NCBI GenBank assembly: GCA_019915015.1
Contig: JAHBBC010000013.1
Coordinates: 1,054,001 to 1,118,000 of the forward strand
DNA length: 64,000 nt
Source: Auriscalpium vulgare
Taxonomy: Eukaryota > Basidiomycota > Agaricomycetes > Russulales > Auriscalpiaceae
Reading direction: 5' to 3'
Part shown: piece by piece, positions 51,127 through 60,904 of the stretch
Layout of the letters: each line of letters begins with the position of its first letter
How positions within the stretch are numbered: position 1 is the first letter of the stretch
Notes under the pieces: model-generated
What the model was told of the DNA's origin: nothing
Databases searched by the model: none
What the model saw: only the letters and a program-made list of their open reading frames with translations
Program-made: the position numbers and the translations under genes

Positions 51127-51342
51127 CCGTGCTTTATGCCCGCGCTCGTCGAGTTGTGTATCTCGGATGTCGACTTCACGGCCGACGACGGGGCACTGGC
51201 AGACGAGCTGGCGCTGTGCCTGGCCGCTCGGGCGCGCGCAGGACATGCACTGAGAGTGCTTGCTGTGGAAAAGTGCATCGTGAGTGAGGCGGTGGCGCGC
51301 AGGCTAAAGCAGGCGGTGCCCGGGGTGGTGGTGGTCCATTGA
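51127..51342 (+). pseudogene. Duplicated C-terminal tail of the 44.4-kb F-box gene
   Basis: About 70 codons nearly identical to the last 70 of the F-box gene (ending at 45,988): differences are few, e.g. L-A-E versus L-V-E and K-N-A versus K-Q-A near the end. The F-box and the rest of the protein are absent. Similarity continues past the stop codon, so this is a segmental duplication rather than a retrocopy. Confidence 0.85.
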
Positions 51343-52359
51343 TGGTGACAGGAGAGAGAAAGGTGTCTGATACCAGCTAGATCCCATACGCGGATACTCT
51401 GTCTGTTCGATGTTCTAAGTCGTGGAGTGCTTTGCAGAGCGTGCTCATTTAGATATACTTATATCCTAGTCGATGTCGACAACCCCGTACACTGTACTGC
51501 CCGTTTTAACTCAGCAGGACGAACTACTCACCATGCCCCACACCCTTCCCAGTATCCTTGACGTCTTACCGCATAGCGTTCGGTCAACTAAGGAAGAGCC
51601 GACCCAGTCCAATGAGAGAGGCGTCCTGGAGAGCGTCGACTAGAGAGCATCCACGGGCCACACGTTGAGGCTATCTGTCGCTAGAAACGGCGTCAGCAGT
51701 GTGCAGCACAGAGGCAAGTGCGAGCAACGTACATTTCATTTAGTCTATGTCCGAGGGGGCCAGGAGCTGTGGACGGACCAGGACCTGGTCGAACCCGCAG
51801 AGCAGTTGGAGCACGTGACCGTTTTTGAACCGCAAAGATACGGGTCTGCCGCCATTCCGCCGTTGTCCTGTCCATGTCATCCTAGATGCGTCCTGAGTGC
51901 TTTGCGGAAACAACGGTAGTCCGATACAAAGCAGGGACTGATACGCAGCGACGACTTGGCGGGCGAGAGGCGAGAACGTGCAGTGGAATTTCCGACTCTT
52001 AGTATTGCTTCCGCCTGTTATCCCGCTCGCACTCACCTCCCGATTCATAGCATTGTTCTCTAGCCATCCATTAGGCGCACATGCCCTCTCCTATTCCCCG
52101 CCGATGATAGCCGTCCGGCGTCCCGACTTGGCAGCGACCACGGTACTAAGTAGTCGTTCGGGAAGTATGGACTTGCCAGCGACCAAGTTGAAGTCAACAG
52201 GAGGAAAGATTTCAGATCGATGGCGGCGGCCAACAATGAAGAGGATGTCAGGATGCTGAGCCTGGCCCAGGCTGACAGGGCTTTTGTTTGGCCTTGTGTG
52301 GCGCCTCCGGAGTCCGGCCCAGGTAAGCGCCGCGACACTGCTCAACGTATCGCCATAAA
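51343..52359. other. Duplicated flank and spacer, no gene
   Basis: 51,343-51,690 continues the match to 45,989-46,300 (shared CCTTGACGTC, GAGAGGCGTCCTGG, GTTGAGG segments). The rest shows no gene. The R1 insertion at 46.4 kb is absent here. Confidence 0.5.
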
Positions 52360-52899
52360 CTGGCCACGGAATTTGGACGCACGGTCTGGCCCACGTTTCA
52401 TCTGCCACCTCCCCATGAAGGATTGTCCGTTGGCCCCACGTCTCCGCTCTTCTGTACGCCAATGGTCGCGCCAACACGAGGCCAAAACGCACGCACTAAC
52501 GACACAAAATTGGCTTCTATGAGGCGGCGGTTTGCCGACATCTGCACACATCAGTCCACACCCGACACGCGCCGCCTGCCACCACCGCCGACGGCGGAAC
52601 ACCCTAGCGTGGATTCGTGTGCCCCCTGTGCTCGATCCATACGCCCTCGCCTTCTGGTGCCCACGCGCACGGCCGCCCAGCATCCACTTCATCCATTCCT
52701 ACCCACACCCCTGCCCACGTTCCCTCTGCAGACGCCTGGCCTCGTTCCCAGCGCCCAGCATCAGCTCGACGACGTCTGCGCTCGGATCGAACGAATAACT
52801 CCCCGCACACCCCGTGCCTGTTCCGCTACGTCGGCTCTTCTTCCCCGTAAGTCCTCCTTGGTCTTTTGTGCCGCGCACTACGTCCACCGCGGGCTTTAA
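52360..52899 (+). pseudogene. Decayed copy of the 49.4-kb C-x-F gene
   Basis: The frame at 52,423-52,899 holds K-L-A-S-M-R-R-R-F-A-D-I-C-T-H followed by a Pro-rich linker that parallels the 49,417 protein. Near 52,795 the match (P-C-L-F-R-Y-V) moves to another frame and meets a stop soon after, so the C-terminal module is lost. The upstream 60 bp also match 49,260-49,400. Confidence 0.7.
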
Positions 52900-53204
52900 T
52901 ACGTGTCGCCTATTTCCAACATAGCAGCTTGAGGTGCTTCTCCACAATTCTGCAAGACATTAAGTTGGGTTGGTGTGTGTCGACATACTCCTCGGCAACG
53001 TTGACGATTTGTTCTAGCACGTGCGCGCGAATAGGACAAAGGAAACGAATGCCGTGCACACACTGCAGGGCAAAGACAACGCTTGCTTGCTACGCGGGCG
53101 ATATTTCGTCCGCATCATCAAAACGCACGAGTGCTACGGCGCCGCATTCAACGTACATCCTACGTCACGACAATTGTTGTAAGCAATGGCGCCATCTCTT
53201 GACC
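52900..53204. other. Spacer, no gene seen
   Basis: Upstream flank of the gene at 53,308; nothing specific apart from the TATA box. Confidence 0.4.
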
Positions 53205-53213
53205 TATAAATAC
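53203..53213 (+). promoter_or_regulatory. TATA box of the gene at 53,308
   Basis: GACCTATAAATACAGC at about 53,201-53,216, roughly 100 nt before the ATG. Confidence 0.7.
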
Positions 53214-53307
53214 AGCTGTGCTAGGACTGCTCTCCTTCACCCGCTGTCGCAGTCCTTCTCAGTCTCGAGTCTCAACTCCATAAAACCTCCCTTCGCCTGC
53301 TAACAAC

Positions 53308-54279
53308 ATGGCGCATTTGCCTAATCATGAAACTCTCATGAGCAGACTTTCATACAGCCTCCTGAAGGAGGCTCGGGGGTGGAACCGGCATTATTTAAAA
53401 AACATGACGACCTTGACAGACGTTTCCACACCCACCAAGCCGTGCGGGAAGGTATGGACTGGGATCATGCAGTCGTGCGTCGAGCTTAAGACTGAAGATA
53501 CCGTTATTCGCCGCGACTACCTCTCTATTCTCGCCACTCCCCATATCGCCCCGGCATATAACGCCCCTTCCGTCCAGCCCGCCCCACCCGCCTCAGCTTC
53601 TTACAGCAGACCTGGCTCCAATTCCCCCCCACCTCCTTACAGCGCCATTCCGCCTGCGGACGGCTCTCCGCTGCCCCCGCTCGACGTCGGCTCGTGCGCG
53701 CTGATCCAGCTGTTCCCAAAGGCATCGAAACAGTCGGAAGCAGCATACCATGCACAAAAGGCCACGTTTGAACGCATTCGCGACGTGCGTGCTGACGCCG
53801 GCGAAAATCACGCAATAGATCTGGGCCAGCCATTTGTGTTGCCCCAGCTTCTCGGTGAGGCCACATTCACGACCTACTATTGGTTCGGTGATTTCTGGGC
53901 GCCTCTCGAGTGTTACGCCCTCGTGTTTGAAGCCGGATGCTTAGTAGGCAAGTCTAGGGGCTACAGTCACTACACTGCCTTAGGCAGTCCGCAGTCCAAG
54001 CATGAGCCTCCCTTCATAAACACAGCTCCCATAGCCTACCTGGAGGCGCTGGAACAGCTGCTTAACCACCTCGAGGACGCCTACAAGATCGTGTCGGGCA
54101 AGGTTTATTATGGATACTTGCGCTTCAAAGGCGGAACAATTTATGTTCACTATCTGCCAAATGCCGTCATCAAAGGCTGCGTGGCTCAAGACAAACTCGA
54201 CGTCGCCATCGAGGACAAGAGAAGTGAGATAGGGTATATCAACGACACTAAAAAGCGTATGGAAAGGATTTGTACATAA
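53308..54279 (+). CDS. Uncharacterised protein, divergent relative of the C-x-F family (323 aa)
   Basis: Intact frame. N-terminal ~85 residues are not low-complexity. A Pro/Ser/Ala-rich linker follows at about 86-130 with P-P-P-P-Y-S-A-I-P-P, similar to the 20.3-kb gene. The C-terminal half has G-E-A-T-F-T-T-Y-Y-W-F-G-D-F, then E-C-Y-A-L-V-F, a long helix (L-E-A-L-E-Q-L-L-N-H-L-E-D), and Y-Y-G-Y-L-R-F-K-G near 273-281. The order helix, strand, helix, G-x-L-x-F matches the family, but the C-x-F cysteine is replaced by A-T-F, so inclusion is tentative. The tail is charged (D-K-R-S-E-I-G). No signal peptide or membrane helix. Confidence 0.72.
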   Translation: MAHLPNHETLMSRLSYSLLKEARGWNRHYLKNMTTLTDVSTPTKPCGKVWTGIMQSCVELKTEDTVIRRDYLSILATPHIAPAYNAPSVQPAPPASASYSRPGSNSPPPPYSAIPPADGSPLPPLDVGSCALIQLFPKASKQSEAAYHAQKATFERIRDVRADAGENHAIDLGQPFVLPQLLGEATFTTYYWFGDFWAPLECYALVFEAGCLVGKSRGYSHYTALGSPQSKHEPPFINTAPIAYLEALEQLLNHLEDAYKIVSGKVYYGYLRFKGGTIYVHYLPNAVIKGCVAQDKLDVAIEDKRSEIGYINDTKKRMERICT

Positions 54280-55090
54280 ATTGAAGATTACACGTGTTGG
54301 GCATCTGCACACGTTAAATAGGTACACAAGTTGCGTGACACAGGATATATTCACCCCCACGTTGAGCTATGGTGGCCATGTCAGGGTGCCGTCTTCGTTG
54401 ACGGGCCGGCTTACCGTCGAACGCGTTCATTCATGCAGCCCGGTGCTTCTGGCGACTACCGTCAGCACTGTCAGCGCTGAAGCGAGGAAGATGAAAGGTG
54501 AGGCGTACCTCCGCGCGCGCGCACCCACAAACCGTCTGGTCTTCTTCACGTCTGAGCGGCGCGCCGTATTTGGATGAAGCGCCCTTGTTTTAGATGGGTT
54601 ACGTTGAGGCAGGAAGGCATCTGGCTTCGGCGGCCACACGAAGCTCGGATTGCGAGCCGTGCGATCGTCGGACTATGTCCATCCGCGCTGGTGACGGCCG
54701 TCCAAGATGCATGCCTGCTCTTCGATAGGGATAGGGATGACTAGTGAGATTTGAGTTAGCGATGCCAGAAAGGTGAGACGTACTTATTCCGTGCCCGCTC
54801 ACATCGATGTCTGAACGCATTCATCTCCGATGCACTGCCTTGTTGGTTGCCAAGCGCGTGAGCACCGTCGCGTCTGCGCCGTGTCGTAAGCCAGGAAGAC
54901 ATGTTCTTATAGCGCAAGCGCCGGCCGCGCAGAAACGTCTAGGATGCGTCTTTGTTGTGATTGGAAATGCAGGAAAGAAAGGTGAGACGTACCTGCTTTT
55001 CCGCGTTGAGCCCAAATCTAAACGCGGCGTGCAGATAGGCCTGGTCGATGTCCGGCGGCGGCGACGAAGCGCGGAGGCGTTCATTCGATA
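54280..55090 (-). repeat. Three tandem exon-like units with repeated splice-donor block
   Basis: On the minus strand GTACG(T/C)CTCACCTTT occurs three times (near 54,515, 54,780 and 54,990), each after a coding-like stretch, and each is followed by a plausible acceptor (CAACAAAG, CTCACTAG, GTCGCCAG). On the plus strand each unit starts with a (C/A)GCGTTCATTC-like segment. Spacing is about 210-270 bp. This looks like a duplicated exon-intron unit of a minus-strand gene, but no full open model could be built, so no protein is called. Confidence 0.4.
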
Positions 55091-56016
55091 GTCGTCATCG
55101 TCGCTGGTGACTCAGCTACGATGTGTAAGGCAGGCGATTGGCCGACTGAGAAAAGCGAGCGCGCAGCGCGTTGGGCGTGCCGCTTGGACGACCACGACGT
55201 CGAGCAGTGGCGCAAAAGCAGAAGCGATGACGATGAACACACGGCAGCAGTTTGTGTGACAGCCTGCAAGGCGCTGCGTCGATGTCGGCTGCGGGGGCGA
55301 ATGAGTCTGCCGGTGTACTTGAGCGTAGGTTCGCTACTAGACGTCGTGCGTGGCGTCATATTTCAGTTGCTGTCTCGACTCCTGGAGCAGGAGAAAAGGT
55401 CAGGATTCGAGCTATGATGAAATTCGGCGACATTACGCACCTGCGTATCGCAAAGAATCTCCCCTGCGCCTTTCCTCTCCTTCACAACACCTCCAGAACG
55501 CACAGCGCATATCCTATTGCCCCTCAACGACGCTCGTGCTCCATTTTTCTTTTTGGATCAAAGTCGTCCCCGGGAGAAAACATGATGATGGCCAAAAGAA
55601 GGCCATACCGTGCACGTGGCAGTCGGGCAGCTAGTCGGAGCACGGGGGACAGGTAGCGGCACAGCATGCGTCGATCATGCCAGTATTGACGCTAGGAGTT
55701 GATGAGGAGGCGAAGCTTGTCGCTGAGATACGTGTTGGTGTTCCAGCAACGTGAAAACGTTGTCGGTAGTCCAAATCCAGCGAGGGCAGCGCTCTCGGCA
55801 AGCGCCGAGTTCAGTGCGCCCGCTCAACTCAAGGTGTGGACTCACAATTTGCCAAGCGGTAACCGTAGGTCACCATGTATTGCATACTATTTTGCTGTCT
55901 CGTAGACTCCCATGAGGGCGAGATGAGGACCAGAATCTGTGCCACGGCAGGCGTGCATAGCTCAGGTACGATTCAATATGCCTCCTGTGCAAATATTGTA
56001 CACAAAGTGGTCGACG
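55091..56016. other. Intergenic, no gene recognised
   Basis: Short ORFs on both strands without recognisable domains. 3' flank of the FunK1 gene lies at its right end. Confidence 0.4.
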
Positions 56017-58922
56017 TCAAGCGGGGGGTGCCACACCCAGCATCTCCGCATGCGCACCCGACCCCGGCGTAGGCGAAGGGGGCTCCGAGGGCAAGCGAGG
56101 AATTTTGCGCGGGCGTCCCTCGTGGGCGTCCTCGCCTTCCGGCGAGTGCTCTCCATCGTCTGCGTCCGGCCGATGCCCGCGCTTATTATCCGGAATGGGG
56201 AGCAGCCCTTGCGCACTAGGCGAGTCCCAGGTTGCCTTCTTCTCCTGGCGCCACTTCTTCGCCTCCTCTTCCATCTGCCTGTACTCCGGGTTCGTGTCGT
56301 GCCATTGGAGCGCGGTCACTCCCCATCCCGCTGTCTTCAGGATCTGCATGAAAGAGTCGTGCTTATCATCTAGCTCACGCCGCGCGTAGACGGTGCGCAG
56401 CAGCTGGTAGAGCAGCCGGACCGCCGACGTCGCAGACACAGAGAAGTACGGCGCGAAGTTGCTGACGACGTGGAGCTCGAACACCCGCGGATCCGTCATC
56501 AGCGCGTACTTCTCGAGGGCGATGTTGTGCGGGTTGGGCTGCTCAAATGCCTCGCGCATGAATTTGCGGAGGCCAGCGGACCGCTCGGGTGACGTGTTCC
56601 AGGTAGTACGAGGTCGGCCGGGCCCGTCGCAGTAGAGGCCGATGAAGCACAAGACCCAGAAGAACGACTCGAGGTCGTGGATAGCGGAGTGCAGGACCGG
56701 GACCGGGAGAGGCTCGACGGCCGCTTTGGCGACCTCGTGCAGGTGTGTGTCGTCTATGATTTCGTTGGGCTCGTCCGGCGCGCCGTCTTCGTCGTCTTCT
56801 TCGTCTTCGTCGTTGGCAGTAGAAGGAGCGCCAGCGTCATACACTGGGTCTACGGCCTCGCCTTTGATGGGATAGGCTGTCGAAGAAATCACCTCGTAGC
56901 TCATGAATGCCAACGTCCCCTGAGAAGCAATGTGAGTATACGCCGCCAAATGCCAACAGACTAAGACGCACCACACTCCGGACGTCATCCGTCATATGCT
57001 CGTATGCTTGATATTCAATAGCGTGATCCAGGTCAATTAACATGGCCGAGTTCGGAGGCTGCAGTCCTGTCAGCAATATATTGCCGTGGCTGATATCTCG
57101 ATGCAAAATTCCTCGCTTGCAAAGCCAACGATGACCTACCATCCCATAATGAGTCCGGGTCAACGGCGTGACGTGGAACAGGTGCTCACCTCCGATGGCG
57201 TCGCGAATGCCCATCAAAAGCTCAGAAATGTTCCTAAATTTGACGAGGGGCCACCCGGTGCTGGTGACAACGAGCCGCGAGTGAATGAGATTACGAGGCG
57301 GATACAATTCTTGGTCGAAGATGAAGTGGTCTTGCTCCCAATCGTAGACCGTCCCTGTAGTCCCGCTGACAGGCAGTACAGCGCTGTCGATCTTGGTCAG
57401 TTGACTCGACGCGGTTGCACTCTGCTGTTTGGCCTTCATCTGCGCCAATTCTAGCACGATTGGGGTGCCCGTAGGTTCGACTCTCTTCCTGATGAAGAAG
57501 AGCGTGTTGTCCTCTTGATTGTTGATCCGGACGACGCAGTGCGAGTAGAAATCGGCGACGCCGCTGCGGCCCTTCCTAACCTGCTCCGCTAGCTGGTATA
57601 ATGCGCCCTCGACCCCGCGGCGCTCGTCGCGCCAAGTGTCCTTTATGACGAAGATCTGTGAGAGTAGAAAGTAAGCCAGCGTATCACACAGATCGGCGAT
57701 GGGAACGTACGCGACGCTCCTCCTCGGGAGAAGTCAAGTCGTCCCAATGCCACGCCCTCCAGACGCGCGTGGCACGTCCTCGGATCACCTCTCCTCGGGC
57801 GAGGCTTAGAGCCTGGTATAAAACGAATATGTCTTGATCTTGACCCGCAGGCCAGGCTCCACCGCCTTTCTTCGGAGGTTTGTCCATGGAGATGACCCAT
57901 CGTGTCTCGTAGGCGTCCGTGGATGAAGTAGCGATCCGGTCGACTAGGTATGACGGCAGCGGAGGTAACGGGTTTCCATCGCTATCCTCCTGGTACAAGA
58001 GCATGGTTGGATCCCACCCCAGATCGGACGGACGCTTGACGAGAAGCGCCACGATGATTCGAATGAAGGTCTTTGGATTCTGAAGAGTAAACGAACATGA
58101 GAAACAGCACAGCAAACAACGTGCGCCAGTACTCACCTCATGCGCGTCCACAACCTTCGACCCCATCGCCCCCGACCGATCGACATGCCACACAGTCAGT
58201 GTTCGCTTGGCGAAGACCAGGCCGTACATGAACCTTCTATCCGGCTGCTCGCGCAGAGCTTGTCGAACGTAGCGCAGGAGCTGGATCGCGGCGAGGGCGT
58301 CGGTGTTGGCCTGCTTCACCTCGAGAGGAATGTGCACGGTGCGCCACCACACACGGCCGGTACCAGTCGTCTTGAAGGTCGCGACGATGTCTGGGCGCAT
58401 GTCGGACATGAGCGTGGGGTCCGACTTGGGAGCGGTGGCATGTTCGTCGCGCCAAAGGATGTCAAGCTTGTCGATGAAAGCCTCGCGGCAAAAATTGACA
58501 AGGTCTTCATTCGAGAGAGCTGCATGGGAGCGAGTGGTCCGGCGGGCAGTGTTGGTCTTCCCGAACTGCGCGAGGAGTGTATGGCACTGCGTCGTAATCT
58601 CGTTGAGGACTTTGGTCAGTGGTTCATAGAGCACCTTCTCGTCCTTCGGCTGCAAAGGAAGACCGGCCCAGTGAGCGGGCGCTTTGCCTGTCGCTGGGAT
58701 GTACTTCTTCGCCGCGACAAGGGCGTCGTAGATAGCATCGATGAAGAAGGGCGGCACCGTGTCGTCGCCGAGTAAGGTGTCGAGGAGCTTCGGGGTGTCG
58801 ACAAACGCGCTGTGACGCAGCTCGTACTTCAGAGCCCGCTCAACGTCCGCAACATGAGTGCCGATGCTACGAGTGAGAGCGAATGAGTGGGGAAAGACGG
58901 GGGAGTTCTTGGAGTCCGGCAT
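56017..58922 (-). CDS. FunK1-type fungal protein kinase, five exons (895 aa)
   Basis: Predicted exons (minus): 58,922-58,137, 58,079-57,711, 57,655-57,190, 57,135-56,972, 56,919-56,017. Introns of 57, 55, 54 and 52 nt with donors GTGAGT, GTACGT, GTGAGC, GTGCGT. Total 2,688 nt, open throughout. The N-terminal half is the FunK1-specific region (helices plus W-W-R-T-V-H-I-P-L-E-V-K at about 220). The kinase C-lobe has I-L-H-R-D with H552-R-D554, N559, and L-I-D-L-D-H-A with D575/D577 in place of D-F-G, as is usual in this family; E-H-M-T-D-D-V-R-S-V then G-T-L-A-F-M-S-Y-E marks the activation segment end. The C-terminus has a Pro/Arg-rich, possibly nuclear-targeting tail. ATG 58,922 (M-P-D-S-K-N) is preferred to the one at 59,054. 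Likely an active kinase; the substrate is unknown. FunK1 genes are expanded in Agaricomycetes. Confidence 0.88.
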
Positions 58923-59784
58923 ACTCGCCAAGGGAGGAGTTGTGCTGCGCCATGGAAGCGACAGGGGTTGAGCTTTATGATATTTGTGTGTGGCCGGTTT
59001 GCTGATCAAGATAGCGTCGAGGGGACAATGAAGGATTAAATTGGTACTGGTCAAGCAGCGAGCTCGGTCATTTCAAAAGCCAACGACATGGCACGTGCTC
59101 GTGTCAGAGCCCGGGCCGGACCAAGGCCGGACATGACCGGCCTCACCCTGGCTGCACCTCTCTTCAAACGCACCCCGACGACGCTAGACAGCTCCTCAAA
59201 GAGCAGGGGTTTCTGGTTCACTATCTTCTCAAATCAATTTAAAGACCTGACAGGATTGCTCATCGCACAGAATATGTACCTCAACGCTGAGCAGGTACCG
59301 CCGCAACACTACCCTACGATCCTCCCCGTTACACGTCTCCTCTCCCACCCGAGCTGTTCGCCCCCGTCCTTGCCATTCTTGCACTCATCTACCCGCCGCG
59401 CGATGTCCTTGCGGCGTGAAAATCTGCCTGGTATGGCTCGTGATAACCCACCTGGGCCGCAAACATCGACGCTCGGCCCCCGCTGAGCCATCAATTTCTT
59501 TTCGCACACTGAAAGCGCACCTCCAAACATCCAGACTCTCCAATAGCAGCGCGGACAACCCTTGACGTGCCTCGAACTCGACTTCCTCGGCGGTGCTCCA
59601 ACCCTGCCACATCCGACGCCCTGCTCGTCTGCGCCCCGCTCATGGACACGTCGACCTGCGTTGGTCCCACCGGAGAAGCCCAGCGTGTACTCGGTGTTTG
59701 TACTCTCTTGGCGTCGCTGCTATTGCCCATTAGAAGACATGGCCCTCTTCGATACAGTGCTTACATCTCGTTCAGAAAGACCTC
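58923..59784. other. Intergenic upstream of the FunK1 gene
   Basis: ATATCATAAAGC on the minus strand at about 58,972-58,983 is a weak TATA candidate for the kinase. ORFs here in several frames are short and without domains. Confidence 0.4.
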
Positions 59785-60366
59785 ATGCTTGAAGCTCTGC
59801 AGCCTGCGGATGTCATTGGACTAATCCCAGCGACTGCCAGGACGATTCTCTCTACGGCAGGTCTTCCGTGTTTGCGCTTACCTCGCTATCTACGAGACCA
59901 CCATTTCTATGTCTCTCTCAAAGTCTCCAGGCGGCCAAAGGTGCGCCCATCTCCTCACACCATCGCACGAATCTGCTCACAGCGGGACAGCGAGACTGGC
60001 CAACAACACAACACATTTTGGCTGGCCGCTGCGTGTTCCAGAATAATTCATCTAAAAACCCCTCCCCAGATTTTCCACGACCCCATTTACACAACGTTCG
60101 CCGGCGTCACCGCTGCCGAGCACGCACTCATGGACGCAAAGTCCGCCCGCCGCGCCCAGCTCCAGCTTGAAGAGGACACCACCGATTGCGCGACGCAGGC
60201 AGTCCGCGCCGCATACACCGCCGGCGACGACGCTCTCGACGCCGCGCTCCTCGCGCTGCGCCCGCAGCACAACGCCCTGAATCCCGCCACGCGCCTTCCG
60301 CTCGAGACCATCGGCGTCATATCCTCATACCTCGTGGAGACCGAGCCTCCGTGGGTGTCATCTTAG
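59785..60366 (+). pseudogene. F-box protein N-terminal fragment
   Basis: The frame contains a helical lead (A-E-H-A-L-M-D-A-K-S-A-R-R-A-Q-L-Q-L), and then an F-box start: H-N-A-L-N-P-A-T-R-L-P-L-E-T-I-G-V-I-S-S-Y-L, followed by E-P-P-W-V-S-S and a stop. The core of the F-box and the leucine-rich part are missing. A start at the ATG at 60,130 fits the family better than 59,785. Further coding-like stretches to about 60,760 in other frames do not join up. Confidence 0.55.
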
Positions 60367-60904
60367 AATGCTGGAAACGCTCGATGTCAGGGCGGCCGAA
60401 TCAGTCCTGTGCCCCGCGCATGCCTTCCTTCCTGTGCTCGCAGTGCTTGTGCTCACGGATCGCGCACGCGGTTCTGCCGGGCCAGGAAAATGCCGGTGAT
60501 ATAGAGCTTCAAGGCAGAGTCGGCGCAGACTGGCTTGGAAAGGGAGCGGGAGGGGCTGTCGGGCAAGCTGCTGGCGCGTGCGGACAGGGGCTATATACTA
60601 GAAGAGCTCGAGGCGGTACCGTGCGATGTGGATGGGGAGTGGGTGCTGCGTGCGCGGGAGATACTCCATGGAGCTTGGGTGGTGTGGGATGGAGGTGCGT
60701 GCGAGAGGGAGAGAGCACGGTTGAAGAGTAAACTCAAGGTAAAAGGAGCGAGGCAAAAGTAAGAGCAGCGTAGGTTTGTGTATGGGGAGCCGCTCCGGTA
60801 TGTATGCTCCATAACTTGTCTCTTACACGGCTCTTTTCGAAACCTAAAGCATACATGTACGAGGCAAGGAATTTGTAAGCCTTCAGCGTTCATTTTGACA
60901 TACA
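60367..60904. other. Degenerate stretch, possibly debris of the F-box fragment
   Basis: A plus-strand frame at 60,535-60,762 (charged, with A-R-D-R-G-Y-I-L-E-E-L-E-like helices) looks coding but has no start, partner exon or recognised domain. Confidence 0.3.

Noticed and set aside
59088..59486. 132-codon plus-strand ORF upstream of the FunK1 gene
   Set aside because: Arg/Pro/Ser-rich, no recognisable domain or promoter; likely chance in GC-rich DNA.
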